A DNA stretch of 64,000 nucleotides from Priapulus caudatus (taxonomy: Eukaryota; Priapulida; Priapulimorpha; Priapulimorphida; Priapulidae): NCBI RefSeq assembly GCF_000485595.1, contig NW_014577819.1:71038-135037 (forward strand), read 5' to 3'. The notes beneath the pieces were generated by a model. The model saw nothing but the letters and a program-made list of their open reading frames with translations, did not search any database and was not told where the DNA came from. This document shows positions 1 to 23,613 of this stretch, piece after piece. Positions within the stretch are counted from its first letter, which is position 1. The number at the start of each line of letters is the position of its first letter. A program made the translations under genes and the position numbers.

Positions 1-942
1 AAGTTTCGTAAGATACTCTCAGGTTTAGAAAATTTATCCAATTTATTTCAACTTTCATCGATGGCTACACTATGTGCCACTGTACATGCTCATTTCTCCA
101 ATAATAACGTTAAAATGTGAACGGTCAGATCGTTTGCTTGCCCGCGGTACATGTAGCTGACCTAGGAGCCACGCTGACGTCAGAAAAAATCGCTGAATTT
201 CTCCGTTCCAATTCGAACTTAGTAGTCGATGATAAATGAGTATTTCGCTTGAGTACACTCGTTAATTTTACACTCTTTTAATGGTAACATATTGCTGTAA
301 AAATATGTGCGCTCAGGATGTTATAAGGCGTATTTTATGAGTTTAGTCTCTTTATTCGCAACAACATTTTAAATACAAAGGCCCACTTTAATTTTAGGCC
401 AGTTTTGTTAATTTTCTCGGTAAATATGAAACTTAAGAAATAAAACCTTATGCCACTATTTGTACATATTGTGCTTATGATGGCCAAAAAACTTTGTTCA
501 TCCTCCTCTTTACTGGCTATGCAGAAATATCCAAAATACAATTTATCATAAAATACATTTCAACATTTTTGTGGTAAACATAATTATGTCTGCGAAATTC
601 ATGAAATTTTCCTGCAGCATAAGATACTATCTCCTCTTATAAATAAAACAATGATTGATTCGATTTATTCGTCAATAAACGTTTAATCTTATCAGAGAAA
701 TACCCTGCAAAAGGTTGAGATATCCCTAATCCTGTTTAATCTTGATTGACTTGAAAATTAAAATAAAACTCTTTTGTAGTGATGCTACTCTTTCGGCTCT
801 GCATAAACATGAGGATAATTTTTTCCCAACATCTACGAACACCACCATTTTTCATAGCAAAAATGTCCACTTTAGGCAATTTTCATCTTATTGTATGATT
901 AAAAACTGTTGTAATTGTATTTTTGTGTTAATACTTGATGTA

Positions 943-3900
943 CAAAGCATCCATTCATGCTGAAGCACATGAGTTTGCCGAAATGAGCACAGAGCAAGAA
1001 TCTGGAAACAGGCATCAAGTGTGACCTACTCGTCCTTACTGTCAAGGAGGCAAATTGGTATGTAAAAGCAGTTAATTCTTAAGAAAATGTGCATTATCAG
1101 CATCACAAAATTAGAATTGAAACTCCTATCTTGTGAGTAGTATGGTTAACTGTAATAGATAGTGATTGGCCATATAGTTTTGTTTGCATTCAAGGTTCTA
1201 CATTTCCTGGAAAATTAGCTAAAGTTTTGGAATCTGAATGGGCATTATTTTTCTAGTAGAAATTTTCTTGTAAAAAATTGTTTGCCTTGTATGTAACTGT
1301 TGTTTAAGAACCTTGTCATTACTTACAAGTACAATATACAATATATACATTAATACAATGACTATACTATAACAAATCCCAATATATGTATTAATCTAGA
1401 CTATAGGTATTCTTTTCGGGTTTTAAATGGTCTAGTGCGTGTAATGATGGACAATCTTTCCTGTCTGAATAATTAATTGAAACATATATCCCAAACATGC
1501 TATCTTGAACACCACCACAATAGTAAATTGTTCTTCACTTGCAATGTCCTGGCAACGTATACATTAATGCAAAATCTTTCATCAATATAAATTGGAGTAG
1601 TAACTTTTATCTTATATGGTTCTTGCTGCATCAGGTTTGTTACGGTGTTCTGTGTCGATAACAACGTCTGTTCATGGAGCTGATTTAACAATGATCAAAG
1701 GCGCACGTGGCTACTCAGTGCTTCGCCGGTGTCGGACAGCGTACCCGTGAGGCAACGATCTCTACATGAGCATGATCCAGTTCTGGCGCTAATTCAGCCC
1801 TTAAGGACAAGACCAGCAAGGTAAACATCTAGGTATCAAGTGACATTTTTGATAGTGATATTTTGTTGTCTTATATATTAATATGTTCTATATACAATTA
1901 AAGTGGGTAACAATTATTATAATTGCTGTAAAAGCTAGAAAAACTCTGACTCCGAAACCCAAAATATTTTTAACTTGACCAATTCTCTAACTAAATAGCT
2001 TTTGTCTTCCTCTTTAGCTCATCTGACATAGTCAGATGCAGCCTGTAGGAATCGCATGATCGTCCGTCGTGCGAGCGCCTGTATGTCAACGTTGGCACAA
2101 ATCTAAATCGGCTCGCGTACGTCACGATAATTCAGACGTGGTCGGGGGTAATACGAAACGAGTTGCGATGGGAGCGTGGGTCAAAGGTCAAAGTAAGAGT
2201 GAATAAGAAGGGTAACATTCCTCTTAACTTAAGGTATAGAGGGATAATTCATAATGTTGAGCACAAATCTAAACGGCTCGACCCTAGCTCGTATAGTCTG
2301 GGGTATAGCATGATGTAGGAAAAGCCATCACTGTGCCAAATTGAGTTCACAGGTCCAAAGGTCAATGGCACAGGCAGATTTTAGACATTATTCTGGAGGA
2401 CATTGTGTGACGGAGCGTTTGAAAACTTTTTGTTCGCGGACCAGCATTTTTATGGCTTATATTGAAAGTACATAAATTGCTTCCACTACGTGCCGAAGAG
2501 TAAGTGTCGTATAACCTTTTACCTCATAGAAGCGGTTAAACATGATTTTTACTCTTACTGATCTGTTAGAAACGAATTTGACTGCTGGTTTGCTAGTAGA
2601 ATCCATTAACATGCTCTGGATGATGAGGCTACAATGTCACGTTGAAATTTTCAAAAGCTAAATTTCTTTGGAGAAGGTTTTATGCTCCTTAAATCATATA
2701 ATTATCTTGGCATTCTGTACTGTCAGTATGTTACATGTAACTTTAATTATGCCCACCAGTGTGCGCATTCTCCTTCTCACTCTTTGTTTGTTTCTTTCTT
2801 TTTGTTTTCGTGGTGAAGTATGTTTATTTGCCTGCAATTAATTAGACATGTTTGGAGCTCTCTATTTCCAGCCTGTAGCTGTGTAGGTAAATCGTACGAG
2901 TGCTTACTCTTCATTCTGTCTGCTTAAAATTACTTTTACTTAATACTACGTACATGAACTTCCACGTACCAACGTTACGCGCCCATCTCGTGGAACTTTT
3001 CATAACCCGATACCAACGAAAACTTCTTTCGAGAGGGTACATTCTTTTGCTCTTAATGAACTCAACAACAAACGCAAATCTAAAAACTACCAACCATACT
3101 ATTCACCAACACATTTGCCACTGCAGTGTCATTTAATTATAGTTACATGTAAGACATGTCAACTGACAAGAATGTTGTTTGAAAATAATCGACTATCCTT
3201 TGTCTTACTTGTCCTATCACGGATAACAGACGCCAGATCTGAAGTCACGACGTGGAAATTATTTCTGCTAACAAGCAGCTTTATTTAGTAGCATTTCAAA
3301 TTTTTTTTAACCATCACCCGCGGCCGAGCTCGACTGGAACCCAGAACCTCTTGAATTCAACTAGTAAAAACATGGGCTCCGGAGAGCCACAACGAAGATC
3401 TATATTAATAGTATTAAATTTTTATGTGTAAGTTATAATAAAAAATATTCAACTGTACCCACGAGGTAATGAATATAGAAACGCCTGCCAAAAAATACGA
3501 TGCCAGGCGCAGATAGGTAATGGAGTTGCCTTCTTGACATCTACCAGCTCTATAAAGATCAGAATATCACGCTTGTCAGTCGTCAGCCCGGCCTCGACCT
3601 CTCCGGTTCCGTAAATTCTTTTCTTAACACTGACCTTCTTGTTATTAAGTTGGTCCCCTACGCTTTTATATCTTTTGTGTTTAAACTGTTGCTCAAGATT
3701 GTACACCGATTCTTCTCTTAAAAGTGAGCCTGCCTGTATAAAACGAACAATACATGTTAAAGACAAATCCAGGTTAAATCGACACCCGTAATTCTTCCCC
3801 CCCTATGCGAGGCGCCTTCAACTAGTGCAACCGGGTTTATTCTCGACACTGTGCGTTGAACCTTGCGTCTTCTCACGTCGACTCGGTCACTCCAGGGTAC

Positions 3901-3995
3901 GAGGTGAGACAACGAGGATAGAGGCACATGTCTTCCATCTATGACAACATTCTTCGCCTAGATCCACCACATAGCTGGTCAGATCATGACTATAT
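943..3995 (+). pseudogene. ATP5F1B: ATP synthase beta, error-rich exons of the left-hand copy
   Basis: Degraded counterparts of clean exons: 943-1057 matches 8771-8892, 1635-1820 matches 9487-9671 (P-loop exon), and about 3840-3995 is a barely recognisable version of 11264-11424. Splice-site context is retained (ATTG|GTATGT at 1057, CAG|GTTTGTT at 1634). The differences are mostly single-base insertions and deletions, spread equally over exons and introns, with no codon-position bias. That pattern suggests unpolished long reads and not an evolved pseudogene. I use the label pseudogene only because the sequence as given cannot encode protein. Confidence 0.75.
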
Positions 3996-5524
3996 AGCTA
4001 CCTCATTCGAAAAAATAATCACCATTTAAACATGAAAGCTAAGCCCCCGATAACTAGTTGTTGCCAGCATTGTTTTTTTCATCAACGTATAATTGAATCG
4101 TGTCACAACACACAAACCTCCTAGTCTTGCATTGTTGTTAATATCATAACATAGTCAGAGACAGCTATTACAAAGCGTCTTTTATATCACTCGGGTCCGC
4201 CGAGCGTCCAGCAGAACATTGCCACAATTTTAACTTCGCTCCCCCGCTCGATCTGTTCAACACCACGCCACGATATTTCGGACGGTTCATTGGGATCTCA
4301 ACAATAACGATCAGGCCAGAAACATTGTCGACAGCTGCGCGTCAAAGGTCATAAGCAGCAGGTGTAAAAGGGAACTATTCCTCTTAATTAATGTATTGGC
4401 GAGGAAATGCAGACATTGTCGTCCACAAATCTATAACGAGCTCGACCTAGGCTCAGTGATACGTCCTGGTTATAGCCATCACGTAGATAGCCATCACCTG
4501 TTGCCGAGATTGGACGGCACAGCTGTACTAAGAGGTCCAATGATATCGCACAGTGACAAGTAATTTTTAGACATGTTTCTGAGATACGCTGTGCCGAAGT
4601 CGATGCTTTTTCTAGCCGATGCACCTTTAGGTCATATCTTTTATGGCTTTATGAAAGGACCCATGAAATGCAATCTTTTGACTCACATTGCTGTGGAAAG
4701 AAATACACTGTTCGGACAACACTTATATCTCTATATAGAGGAGGGGTTAACAGGATTTGGGTTCTGAGCACTGTTAAACCAAATCACTGAAAAGCTCTTT
4801 TGCTATTGTGAAGTAAGTCTACAGATTGTGTTAGGCCAACACGTTTCCTTATGCAACAACTGCTTATCGCCTCTCCTGCTAACACATACTAGTCTGTATA
4901 TTAGCCCACCCCCGGTAGACCCTTAATTAGCACACTATCAACCAGGAACCTCTGAGAATGCTCAAATCGCCTCAGTCGTAGTCAAAACAGCCCCAGCCCA
5001 TTTACGCATATGTATGGAGTGTGCGAAGCTGCACTATGCACACTGAGATAGGTGCCTTGTGCAACCTGCATGCAAGGTGTTTATTATCAGTCTGAGGATA
5101 ATTCTACGGCCTCGAATATACTATATGATGACACTTACGCCGCATCTCTCGGCATCTGCTTGCCTATTAGAGCCACCTCCACCCGCCCCCTCCCCCCACT
5201 CTCTCCACCACCCCCACTACGTCCGCTCGAGCATATCCATGATAACATGTTAATATACAGTGGTACATTAAAGTCTTACACATCTGTATCTTAATTACTA
5301 TCTACTTACTGTTATAGCAAGCCTATGCTATCATAGAATTTATATCTGATTAGTAGTATTCCTATATATATGCTTGAGCCTACCGTGAGGTGATGGGAGG
5401 GTGCTCTTCATTCGTTTGCCAGTGAGTTTAGCATCAGAACACCTGCCGTCAGGTGAGCGCTGTCGCTCTGCGGCACTTGTTCGTTGCAGCGGTTGTAGAT
5501 TTTTCCATAACTTGTTTCTTGCAG

Positions 5525-7311
<1,787 letters not shown>

Positions 7312-7560
7312 TGATGGAAATTTATAAGTATAGTAGATATCGCCTGGCTGAGTAAAATACTTAAAAAATGTTATGCCTACCTACCGACCCTAATTTTCAC
7401 AATCCATGTGACCCGAACCAAAGGTATTTTTTTGTTTGGCCTTAGTGACAGTATTGTACTAATTCTGTGTGCGTGGGGATAACGTAAAATATGATTTATA
7501 AATTTCAAAAAACTCTATGAAGCAAAATCTTAATATGCAATTTTCTTCCAAAAATTTAAG

Positions 7561-16055
<8,495 letters not shown>

Positions 16056-17121
16056 ATGTTAATTAGCAAGTTATTAAAGTTATTCCTTTGCATGGTGCGC
16101 AGAAAATTTAGTGAACAAAATTTACATGCAGCCATATGCTAAGTCATAACGTCACGTTCCCGGTTGGATGTAGTGTAATTTTTTGAGTCCATGATACCAA
16201 CTGTCAGACTGTTCTTCAGTGTGGGGACTAGCATGTTACAAGATTTTGTTTAATGTTATAATAGAGGAAAGAGGATACAGTTAAATTTCCACTAAAGTGG
16301 TGTGTTTTGTTTCATTTGTTGCCTACGTGTGTAAACTAAAAAACATTAATAGTTAAACATAAAAGAAACGAAAATATTCACACCCATTATTTTCTTTTCA
16401 TATAAGCAAGTTGTTTAATCTTTAATCGATTGCCACACTCGGTCTTCAGATGCCGCATGTGCAATCGTAATTGCCAAAGCAACCACCGATTAGTAAAATG
16501 CACAGCATCGCAAGATTGCACATAAGAGACATGCTCTGACATTAATAGGCTGTGGCTAAAACTAACTTCTTGTATATTTAAAAATAAACATATTCATGAC
16601 TACATAACAACAAGTATTGGGAAAATATTGCGATAATTTTATATATATTAGAGAATTGTACATTTGCTGGTTTTGGCCATTTGGTGCATTATAATAACTA
16701 CTACGGTACTATTAACACTGATAAGTAAACAGGTACATATACACAATTTATATACCCATTTTTACAGAGTAAATGTAAAAAAGATCATTTACATAATCGG
16801 TAAAAATATATTGCATTTTGGCTTTAACAGAGATATTGAGAGGTTAAATAGGGAAAATAGTAACACAGGGGAGGCATTGGTAGAATGTGTGTACGATCTT
16901 CAATGTTGACAGCTTGCTACAGTTACAATGACCCCCACGTGGTGGTTCTAACAAGGGGTAGTAGTTCAGCTTTTGTTTGAATTGTACACTTATCACTAAC
17001 TCATCCCAGGGAATAGTACACTGAGTATAACACTGAGGAGCTCAAGTTCCTTTCACAACAACACGTAATAGCTACAGCATTGACACATATAATACATCAG
17101 TATACTATACGACGCATAAGC
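16056..17121. other. ATP5F1B 3' flank
   Basis: Non-coding, AT-rich. It probably contains the ATP5F1B 3' UTR; an AATAAA is seen near 16583. I find no convincing exon or RNA gene. The next gene, the CCDC89-like gene, runs toward it from the right. Confidence 0.4.
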
Positions 17122-17693
17122 CTCGTCTACACGACAAACCTTAACTCGAGTTAGCGATTATGTAGCGTCTACACAACAACACCCGATAGCGATTATTACC
17201 GATTTATTATGCATGCGTGCGTGCGTGTGTGCGTACACGTGCGTGCATGCGTGTGCACGTACATGTCCGTGCGTGCGTGCGTGCGTCCGTGTCTGTGCGT
17301 GCGTGTGTGCGCGCATGTGCAGGTACACGTTCGTGCGTGCATGCGTGCTTGTGCAGGTACACGTATGTGCATGTGTGCGTGCGTACGTGCGTGCATGCAT
17401 GTGCACGTAGACATCCGTGCGTGCGTGCGTGTGCACGTACACGTGCGTGCGTGCGTGTGCACGTACACGTGCGTGCATGAGTGTGTGTGTGCGTGCGTGC
17501 GTGTGTACGTACATCATACTAGTGTTGCCGCCTATCGTGGAGTTATGTACTATTTGCTAACTCGAGTTAAGCATCTACACGGTGCCTTAACTCGAGTTAG
17601 CTTAACCTTGATTGACTGGCGAGGTTAAGCTAACTCGAGTTAAGGCCCCGTGTAGACGCTTAACTCGAGTTAAGGTTCGTCGTGTAGACGAGG
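17122..17693. mobile_element. TA-flanked MITE with CG/TG-rich minisatellite core
   Basis: About 35-bp terminal inverted repeats: the left end begins AGCCTCGTCTACACGAC and continues with AACCTTAACTCGAGTTA, and the right end (17659-17693) is its reverse complement. TA dinucleotides flank both ends, suggesting a Tc1/mariner-type target duplication. The core (17213-17512) is a GTGCGTGC/GTACACGT minisatellite, and the motif TTAACTCGAGTTAA recurs several times on the right. There is no transposase, so it is non-autonomous. Confidence 0.7.
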
Positions 17694-17770
17694 CTATAAA
17701 AGACTAGCACACTTATCATGGACACTGGAAAGACGTCATTCCTGAGGACACGGGAGGCAATTCATTCCTT

Positions 17771-20154
17771 TTACCCAATCATGTGCCGCAGCTTGCCATT
17801 CAACTCTTGTTGCTTAGCTAGCAAATGGCTCGCATGCACCTTGTAAGCCTCAAAATCCTGCACAGGAAAAATATTTTCTATCAGCATTGTAATAAGCCCA
17901 ACACGTTTAACTAGCAATTGTAGATTATGGTAACAAACAGATAAATAATATTAGCAAAAAATGGCGCTTTACAAAGTACGAGATAGCTATATGAGGTAAT
18001 TAAAGATTGCAGTGAAATTTCCTAGAAAAAAACTTTGCCCTGGATCTTGGTGCCTAACTAGGAAGGGAGATTTCTTGTATTGAATGTGGAATCATTTCAA
18101 AGCCCTAGTCGGTTTATTGTTCTAAAATATTACCTTCTGTGTTTGTTCCAAGCCTTGCTTCAATTTCTGTACCTGGATATCCTTTAAAACTGCCTCTGCT
18201 TCTCTCCTAAGAGGAGAAAATATTTTTAATTGCATAAAATTGCTTAAAATTCTGAATTTTTGTGTGATAATTGAATTAATTAATGTGCAAATTAACATTG
18301 CTGACGACTGGCAAAACTGATCTAGAGTAAAAAGCACAAAAAGCAAGGTGTACTCACTCAAATTTTAGGGCTAAAGCCTCTGTTTTTTTCTCTGATGTAG
18401 CAAACTTGGTTTTCAGTTCTTTGATATCATCTTGCTTCTCCTGAAAACCGATAATAATAATAATATAAGGAATGATAAATTTTAGTGTGCGTGTTTGACC
18501 ATGTTTGACATATATTAGTAATTTAATTTGGGTGTGCTCCAAGTTACGATATTTTGTATCAAACAGTTAAGAGTCTCTCCGCTGTCAATCAACATAGAGC
18601 AACAATGTTGTGTGTACTACATGTGAGCATCACCTGCAGTAGTTTTCCTCTGTGGACAGCAAGATCCAAGAGCTCTTCTTTCTCGTGTGTGAGGTCAGCA
18701 ATATTCTTTTTAAGGGAATCTTGGCACTCCCGGTGGCTCTCTGATCTGAGGTCAAGCTGAGATACAGCATCTAAACAAACAGCAAATGTACATATACAGG
18801 CCCGTAGCCAGGGGGGGTTCGGGGGTTCGCACGTCCCCCCCCCCCAAGGAAGAACAAAAAAGAGGTCCGCGATGTGCCGTGTGTGTGATAAATAACCAAC
18901 AATTTTTCAGGGAAAAATTTGACTGAAAAGGAAAATTACGGCACGGCTCTGGATATGATCAAGAGCGTATCAAGGTGTTAACACTGATCTTGAGTCGGTT
19001 TTCGGCGAAAATACCAGATTTTCACCGCTCATTATCTCAGCGTAGGGGCATCGTAGGGACATGCGGTTTGTTTTACATTAACAAGGTAGGACAGCTGATC
19101 AATAATACTACAAAGAATCGTCAAAATAAAACGGGTAAAGTTCATTAATTCGACTAATACTGCAACATGGTTTCAGCATTTCACCGTTGTACGCTCTTCT
19201 TCTTTATACGCTCTTGATATGATGCATGCAACGCGCTCGCGCCGGCCATCAACCATGTGCTGCTGCAACCACACAATATAGATCTATCCGGTGAAGGAGA
19301 GAAGTGGGTGACCGTGAGTGTGACAATTCTTCAATTTTAATTCGTCTTTTTCCGCCTTCATGGAAGCAAGCAGTGGCAAGTCTGTGAAAATTGATTGATA
19401 TGTTTGATATTCTGTATCTTATCTTCAATTCCTTTAATAAACTGCGGGAAAACAATGTCAATTATTCGACGACAATGTTTTGTTCCGCCGTGCTCAGGTG
19501 CTGTGTCCGAATTCGGAAACATAAGTTACGGCAATCACCGATTTCGGAGACGCATGATGATGCATAATATATTTATTATTTGTAACACCTAAGGAGCACG
19601 ACCACGAGCAAGTGATGAGTGATAAGCTAAACTATCACTCAATGTTTTTAGGTGTGCAGGAATGAGCAAAGGGGGAAGACCTCCGAAAATACCCTCTGGC
19701 CTCCAGTCTGCAAAATCATTTTCTTTTCCGATCGTTTTCATGATAACGCGTTAACGCCACCAGCATTTCCTAAGCGACAGCTCACCTAATTGTTGTGATT
19801 GTGTTCATAGTTTCCAAATTTTGGCGAGCAGTGCTGCATGACGAACTGGTAAGGCTCGTGCGAGGCTGCGTAGCATGCTACAGGCCCACAGTTCGATTCC
19901 TGGCATAAGCGTACGAGGCTGGGGGGAGGTGCCCCCCCCCCGAGAGTTTCTCATTTGAAAATACTCGCTTTTTTTCCATTTGAAAATTTGCAAGAATTTC
20001 ACCTCAGGTATGCACCAGATCACTCCATTTTAGTGTAAAAATTACAAAAGCTCCCTGGTGTGGTTCTTTCCTCCGCTCGGGCGCTTCGCTCCCTCAAGTG
20101 GTGGACCAGTGAAATAGGCGACCACCCCCCCAAGTACAAAGCTGGCTACGGGCC

Positions 20155-20211
<57 letters not shown>

Positions 20212-21461
20212 TTGTGTGTGTGTGTGTGTCAATACATTAATGTTTTGTAAACAGCACGTGTAAAATTTTACCACACATACTTTCGATATCCTCTTGAGCT
20301 TTTTTCAGCTTGCTGCTCAGATCACCAATCTGATGTTGACTGTTGCAATCTGTTGCTGTTAGTTGACTATGCAGCTCACTGAAAAAATGCACACTCGATT
20401 ATACTTTTGTATTGTCATCCTTGTCTTATTTTTGATAATACCATATGATGCATGTGAAGTACCACAGATACTTTGATAAATCGAGAGATGAACGTTCTTG
20501 TGAGTATATACAACACATTAACTAGTGGCTCGCATGATTAGTAAAGAAGGATGTGGTTTGACTTTAGATAGTGAAGAATCAAGAGCCACTATGCTTGACA
20601 AGGAATAAACCATCTCTACTATCTTATATTCAGTACCTATTGCTTTTACAAATCTCATTATATTTGGTCTCGAGTGACTGGAATTCTCCACGTAATGCAA
20701 GGAGTTGTCCATCTCTCTCCATGACTGCTGTAGAGAACAGCTTGGTGTTTTCTTCCAACAGCTGCACATTCTCCTTTCTAATTTCCTCATTGCCTAAACA
20801 AATAAATTAATATATAAATAATATTATCAATGCAAGCACAACAATTAAAGCTGGACCACAATCAGGTGCATTCAAATAAAAGATTTGTTTATTATAATCA
20901 TGAAACACTCTTGCAGCAATCATGAACGACATTGCAAATGCTGTTCCTACTGGCTTTGTACTCATCCTTGATGGTGATCAACTCCTCATGGTTGCTCGCC
21001 AGCTGATGGAAGCGTTTCTCCAGCATGCCCACTTTGGCAACCTCGTCCCGCATCCGAGTCTCCAGCTGCTGCTTCTCTATCCGCAGCTCCTTCACCAGTG
21101 ACTCTAAACACTGGACTCTCTGGCATGCTTCGTCTGCTCTCTGCCAATTGTTAATCCGTGTCAAGAGATCAGATTGAGAGTTAGTTACACAAGTAAAATG
21201 TAATAAAACACACCACTTTGCATTATTAGTCAAAATTGGGATTGGCAGAGTGGCAAAACTACAGCATAAAACGTTATTAGTTTACAACCTGCTTTACTAT
21301 TGGAACATACATTAATAAAATTGTTTGATTGAAACGTTATATATTGATTGGCTCGATCTTCATACCTTCTTCAAAATCGTGATTAATTGTGATTGATCAT
21401 CAATTCTTGTGAGAAGTGCCTGATCACCATGTACAGAACCTCCATGTGAACTTTGTAACAT
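17771..21461 (-). CDS. CCDC89: CCDC89-like coiled-coil protein
   Basis: Eight exons on the minus strand in one frame: 21366-21461, 20951-21140, 20637-20793, 20281-20378, 18634-18770, 18358-18440, 18134-18206, 17771-17857; 306 residues if the ATG at 21459-21461 is used. The protein is coiled coil throughout. Matches to vertebrate CCDC89 as I recall it: ILKKRADEACQRVQCLE near the N-terminus, EKRFHQLASNHEELI followed by KDEYKAS, EKEELLDLAVHRGKLLQEKQ, and the C-terminal ELNGKLRHMIG before the stop TAA. CCDC89 (BOIP) is about 370 residues in human and is linked to HEY1 binding and ciliated or sperm cells. The N-terminus is shorter here, so an upstream exon may be missing; 22388-22423 is a candidate. 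Introns contain a 1.4-kb transposon (18796-20156). Family call from memory of motifs, fairly sure. Confidence 0.8.
18796..20156. mobile_element. Non-autonomous DNA transposon with CAGGCCCGTAGCCAG ends
   Basis: The left end CAGGCCCGTAGCCAG near 18797 and its reverse complement CTGGCTACGGGCCTG near 20155 delimit the element. G-runs lie just inside both ends (18815, 20125). Flanks are TA-rich (ACATATA | CATATAT), compatible with an 8-bp target duplication, and the right flank has grown into a (TA)n run. This terminus is familiar from non-autonomous transposons of many invertebrates. No long transposase frame is present. It sits in a CCDC89-like intron. Confidence 0.6.
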
Positions 21462-21897
21462 TCTCCACCACTGCATTTATGGAACACCAGTAATATTAAA
21501 TTGTGTTAATTAATATCTGTGATTATGACATAATCAGGAACACATAAGAAAAATGATTATCTGCTCGTAGCACAACCTTGTGCATTATGTTCATAATAAT
21601 CCCTGCATAATGCGGAGTGATGGAGGCTTCAACAGATACAAACACGTAATCCAACAGGCAGTAAACTACACTGATAGGTTACATATTGGTATAATGTGTA
21701 TCACCAATAAATAAAAGTGTGCCAGAGAAACTTTGAGAATCTAGGATTCTAGGGAACAATAATATTTATTGTTCTAATTATTAATTAGAGAAAGTGAACG
21801 GCTGGAGATTGGAGAGAACAAGTAGCACTACAAGTATTAAACTGGTGGCAGGTGGAGAAGGGGCAGGGATGGAGAAGATGGAGAAGAGCAAATAGAT

Positions 21898-21951
21898 GGG
21901 TGATACTCCATTAGGAGTGTTCCCAACTTTAATGTCATTAATGGTCATAAT

Positions 21952-21994
<43 letters not shown>

Positions 21995-22114
21995 TCATGG
22001 TCATATATTAGTGTTGTGGTTTATTGTCATTTAGGTTAGGGTTAGGGTTAGGATTATCAATCATTAATCATTAATGATATCAAAGTTGGGAACACTCCTA
22101 ATGGAGCGTTAGCC
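21898..22114. mobile_element. MITE A with (TA)n and TTAGGG core
   Basis: Imperfect inverted ends GGGTGATACTCC / GGAGCGTTAGCC, flanked by an exact 8-bp duplication AAATAGAT (21890-21897 and 22115-22122), which indicates a hAT-like insertion. The subterminal arms pair over about 45 bp (AGGAGTGTTCCCAACTTTAA). The core has (TA)n and a GGTTAGGGTTAGGGTTAGG stretch. Confidence 0.7.
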
Positions 22115-22387
22115 AAATAGATAATGATCGCCATATAAAGAAGGAAGGGGTGGAGGTAACTGATGCAGATTGTGGTGGTAGCAACAGAAATAGTAGCTCT
22201 AGAACTATAGCCCTTGTTCGCCACAGGCCCATATGGCTGTGGCACGTACCCCCTGTGCCTGTGGCGAACAAGGGCTATATAGATCTAGAGCTACAGAAAT
22301 ATGGAACATGACATGGACGTTCTTGCCTATTGCATTTGGAGTGAAGAACAACAATTCATTCTTATAAAAATCTGTGTTTTGACTCAC

Positions 22388-22423
22388 TCCTGCCCACTTC
22401 AGTCCTGATGCCACACCATGCAT
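22388..22423 (-). CDS. Candidate first coding exon of the CCDC89-like gene
   Basis: ATG at 22421-22423 opens a 12-codon exon (MHGVASGLKWAG) ending in a good donor GTGAGTC in phase 0. The exon at 21366-21470 also opens in phase 0 after a CAG acceptor, so the two could join. The joined N-terminus would gain about 15 residues. No homology supports it. Confidence 0.3.
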
Positions 22424-22529
22424 GGTAATTTATATGATAAACCTTTATTGCAAACTTTTACGAATAATTTTCATGAACAGTGAACTTTCCTCAACTTATT
22501 GTAATTGTATTTTTTTCTCAGACCGTTTA

Positions 22530-23168
22530 TTTATAGGCCGTGGCTACGCGACCGTTTCCGGACGAGGAGCCGCTAGGCTAAGCATCTGGACATCCATCTC
22601 ACACAGTGACATTTCACACACATCTTGCGACACCTACACGCGTGATTGCGCAACGGGACGGCCCTCTGCTGATGGCGAGTGTGTGCTTGTGTGTGATGTG
22701 TGGGTGTGATGTGTGTGTGTGTGTGTGTGGGTTCTGTGGTGTGTCACTGTGTGCTTGTGCGCCCGTGTGTTGCTGTGAGTGAGAAGAGAGAGAGAGAAGA
22801 GCGTGGGAATGTATATGTCGTGTGTGTAATGGTTATTGCGTGAGCAGAGAGAGAGGAAGAGAGAGACGAGAGTAATGAGAGAGATCGCATGAGAGAGAGA
22901 GAGAGAGAGAGAATGATAGAGACGAGCAGCTGTGCTGTGTGTTGTGTGTGTTGTGAAAGAGAGAGAGAGAGCGACGGAGGACGATGAAAGGATTAGATGG
23001 CAGCAGCGCATATATTGTATATATTGCTTCAACAATCAGCAGAGCGTCCGATTGCACTCATGCTGTGTACCGCGAGTCGCGCCGATCACTGTGTGAGTGG
23101 AATGATCCGGATGCCGTAGCCTGGAGGCCTACGCGACGTCCAGACGCGTAGCCACTGCGTTATTTATA
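22530..23168. mobile_element. Inverted-repeat element with GT/GA microsatellite core
   Basis: Ends near 22526-22550 (TATAGGCCGTGGCTACGCG) and 23146-23170 (GCGTAGCCACTGCGTTATTT) are imperfect inverted repeats, and more pairing lies inside (CACACAGTG / CACTGTGTG). The core is GT-rich then GAGA-rich. Histidine/threonine- or serine-rich open frames here are translations of the microsatellite. Confidence 0.5.
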
Positions 23169-23307
23169 TTGTTATTGTTTCATATTTTCTTCATGCAAAC
23201 CCTATAAGCTCTAATATAGCACTTGTTGCCGCCCCTGTCGCAACGAGGGCTGCTACGTAGTGACACTAGAACTATCAGTATCATGGTCATACAATTATTC
23301 AGATTGG

Positions 23308-23613
23308 CATGGGTGATACTCCATTACTCATCAGGAGTGTTCCCAAATTAATGTCATTCAATAATGCCAGCGTCATAAATAACATTATATATATATATAT
23401 TATATATATTAATATAATATATATAATATATATTATATATATATAATATTATATATATATATATAATATAATGGTCATTGGTCATATTTATTTGTGGTTT
23501 AATGTCATTTAGGTTAGGGTTAGGGTTAGGGTTAGGATTATCAATCATTAATCATTAATGATATCAAAGTTGGAAACACTCCTAATCAGCTAATGTAATG
23601 ATGGAGCGTTAGC
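23308..23613. mobile_element. MITE B, sister copy of the element at 21898
   Basis: Same ends (GGGTGATACTCC, GGAGCGTTAGCC), a TA-rich core and the same GTTAGGGTTAGGG segment at 23512-23536. It carries small insertions relative to MITE A next to both ends (ACTCATC on the left, CAGCTAATGTAATG on the right). I see no matching target duplication. Confidence 0.6.

Noticed and set aside
17209-17515. CRISPR-like array
   Set aside because: Units are a simple minisatellite without unique spacers, in a eukaryotic genome.
17196-17628. Long open frames on both strands rich in Cys-Val-Arg or His-Thr-Ala
   Set aside because: They are translations of the GTGCGTGC minisatellite, open in several frames on both strands at once.
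17771-17857. GCC2 (GRIP golgin) as identity of the minus-strand coiled-coil gene
   Set aside because: The DFEAYK start of the last exon resembles GCC2, but the ordered matches and the C-terminal ELNGKLRH plus stop fit CCDC89, and no GRIP domain follows.
19820-19915. tRNA gene suggested by AGTTCGATTCCTGGC
   Set aside because: No acceptor stem or plausible anticodon arm; inside a transposon.
22634-23035. 133-codon Ser/Thr/His-rich minus-strand frame
   Set aside because: Product of GT and GAGA microsatellites inside an inverted-repeat element.
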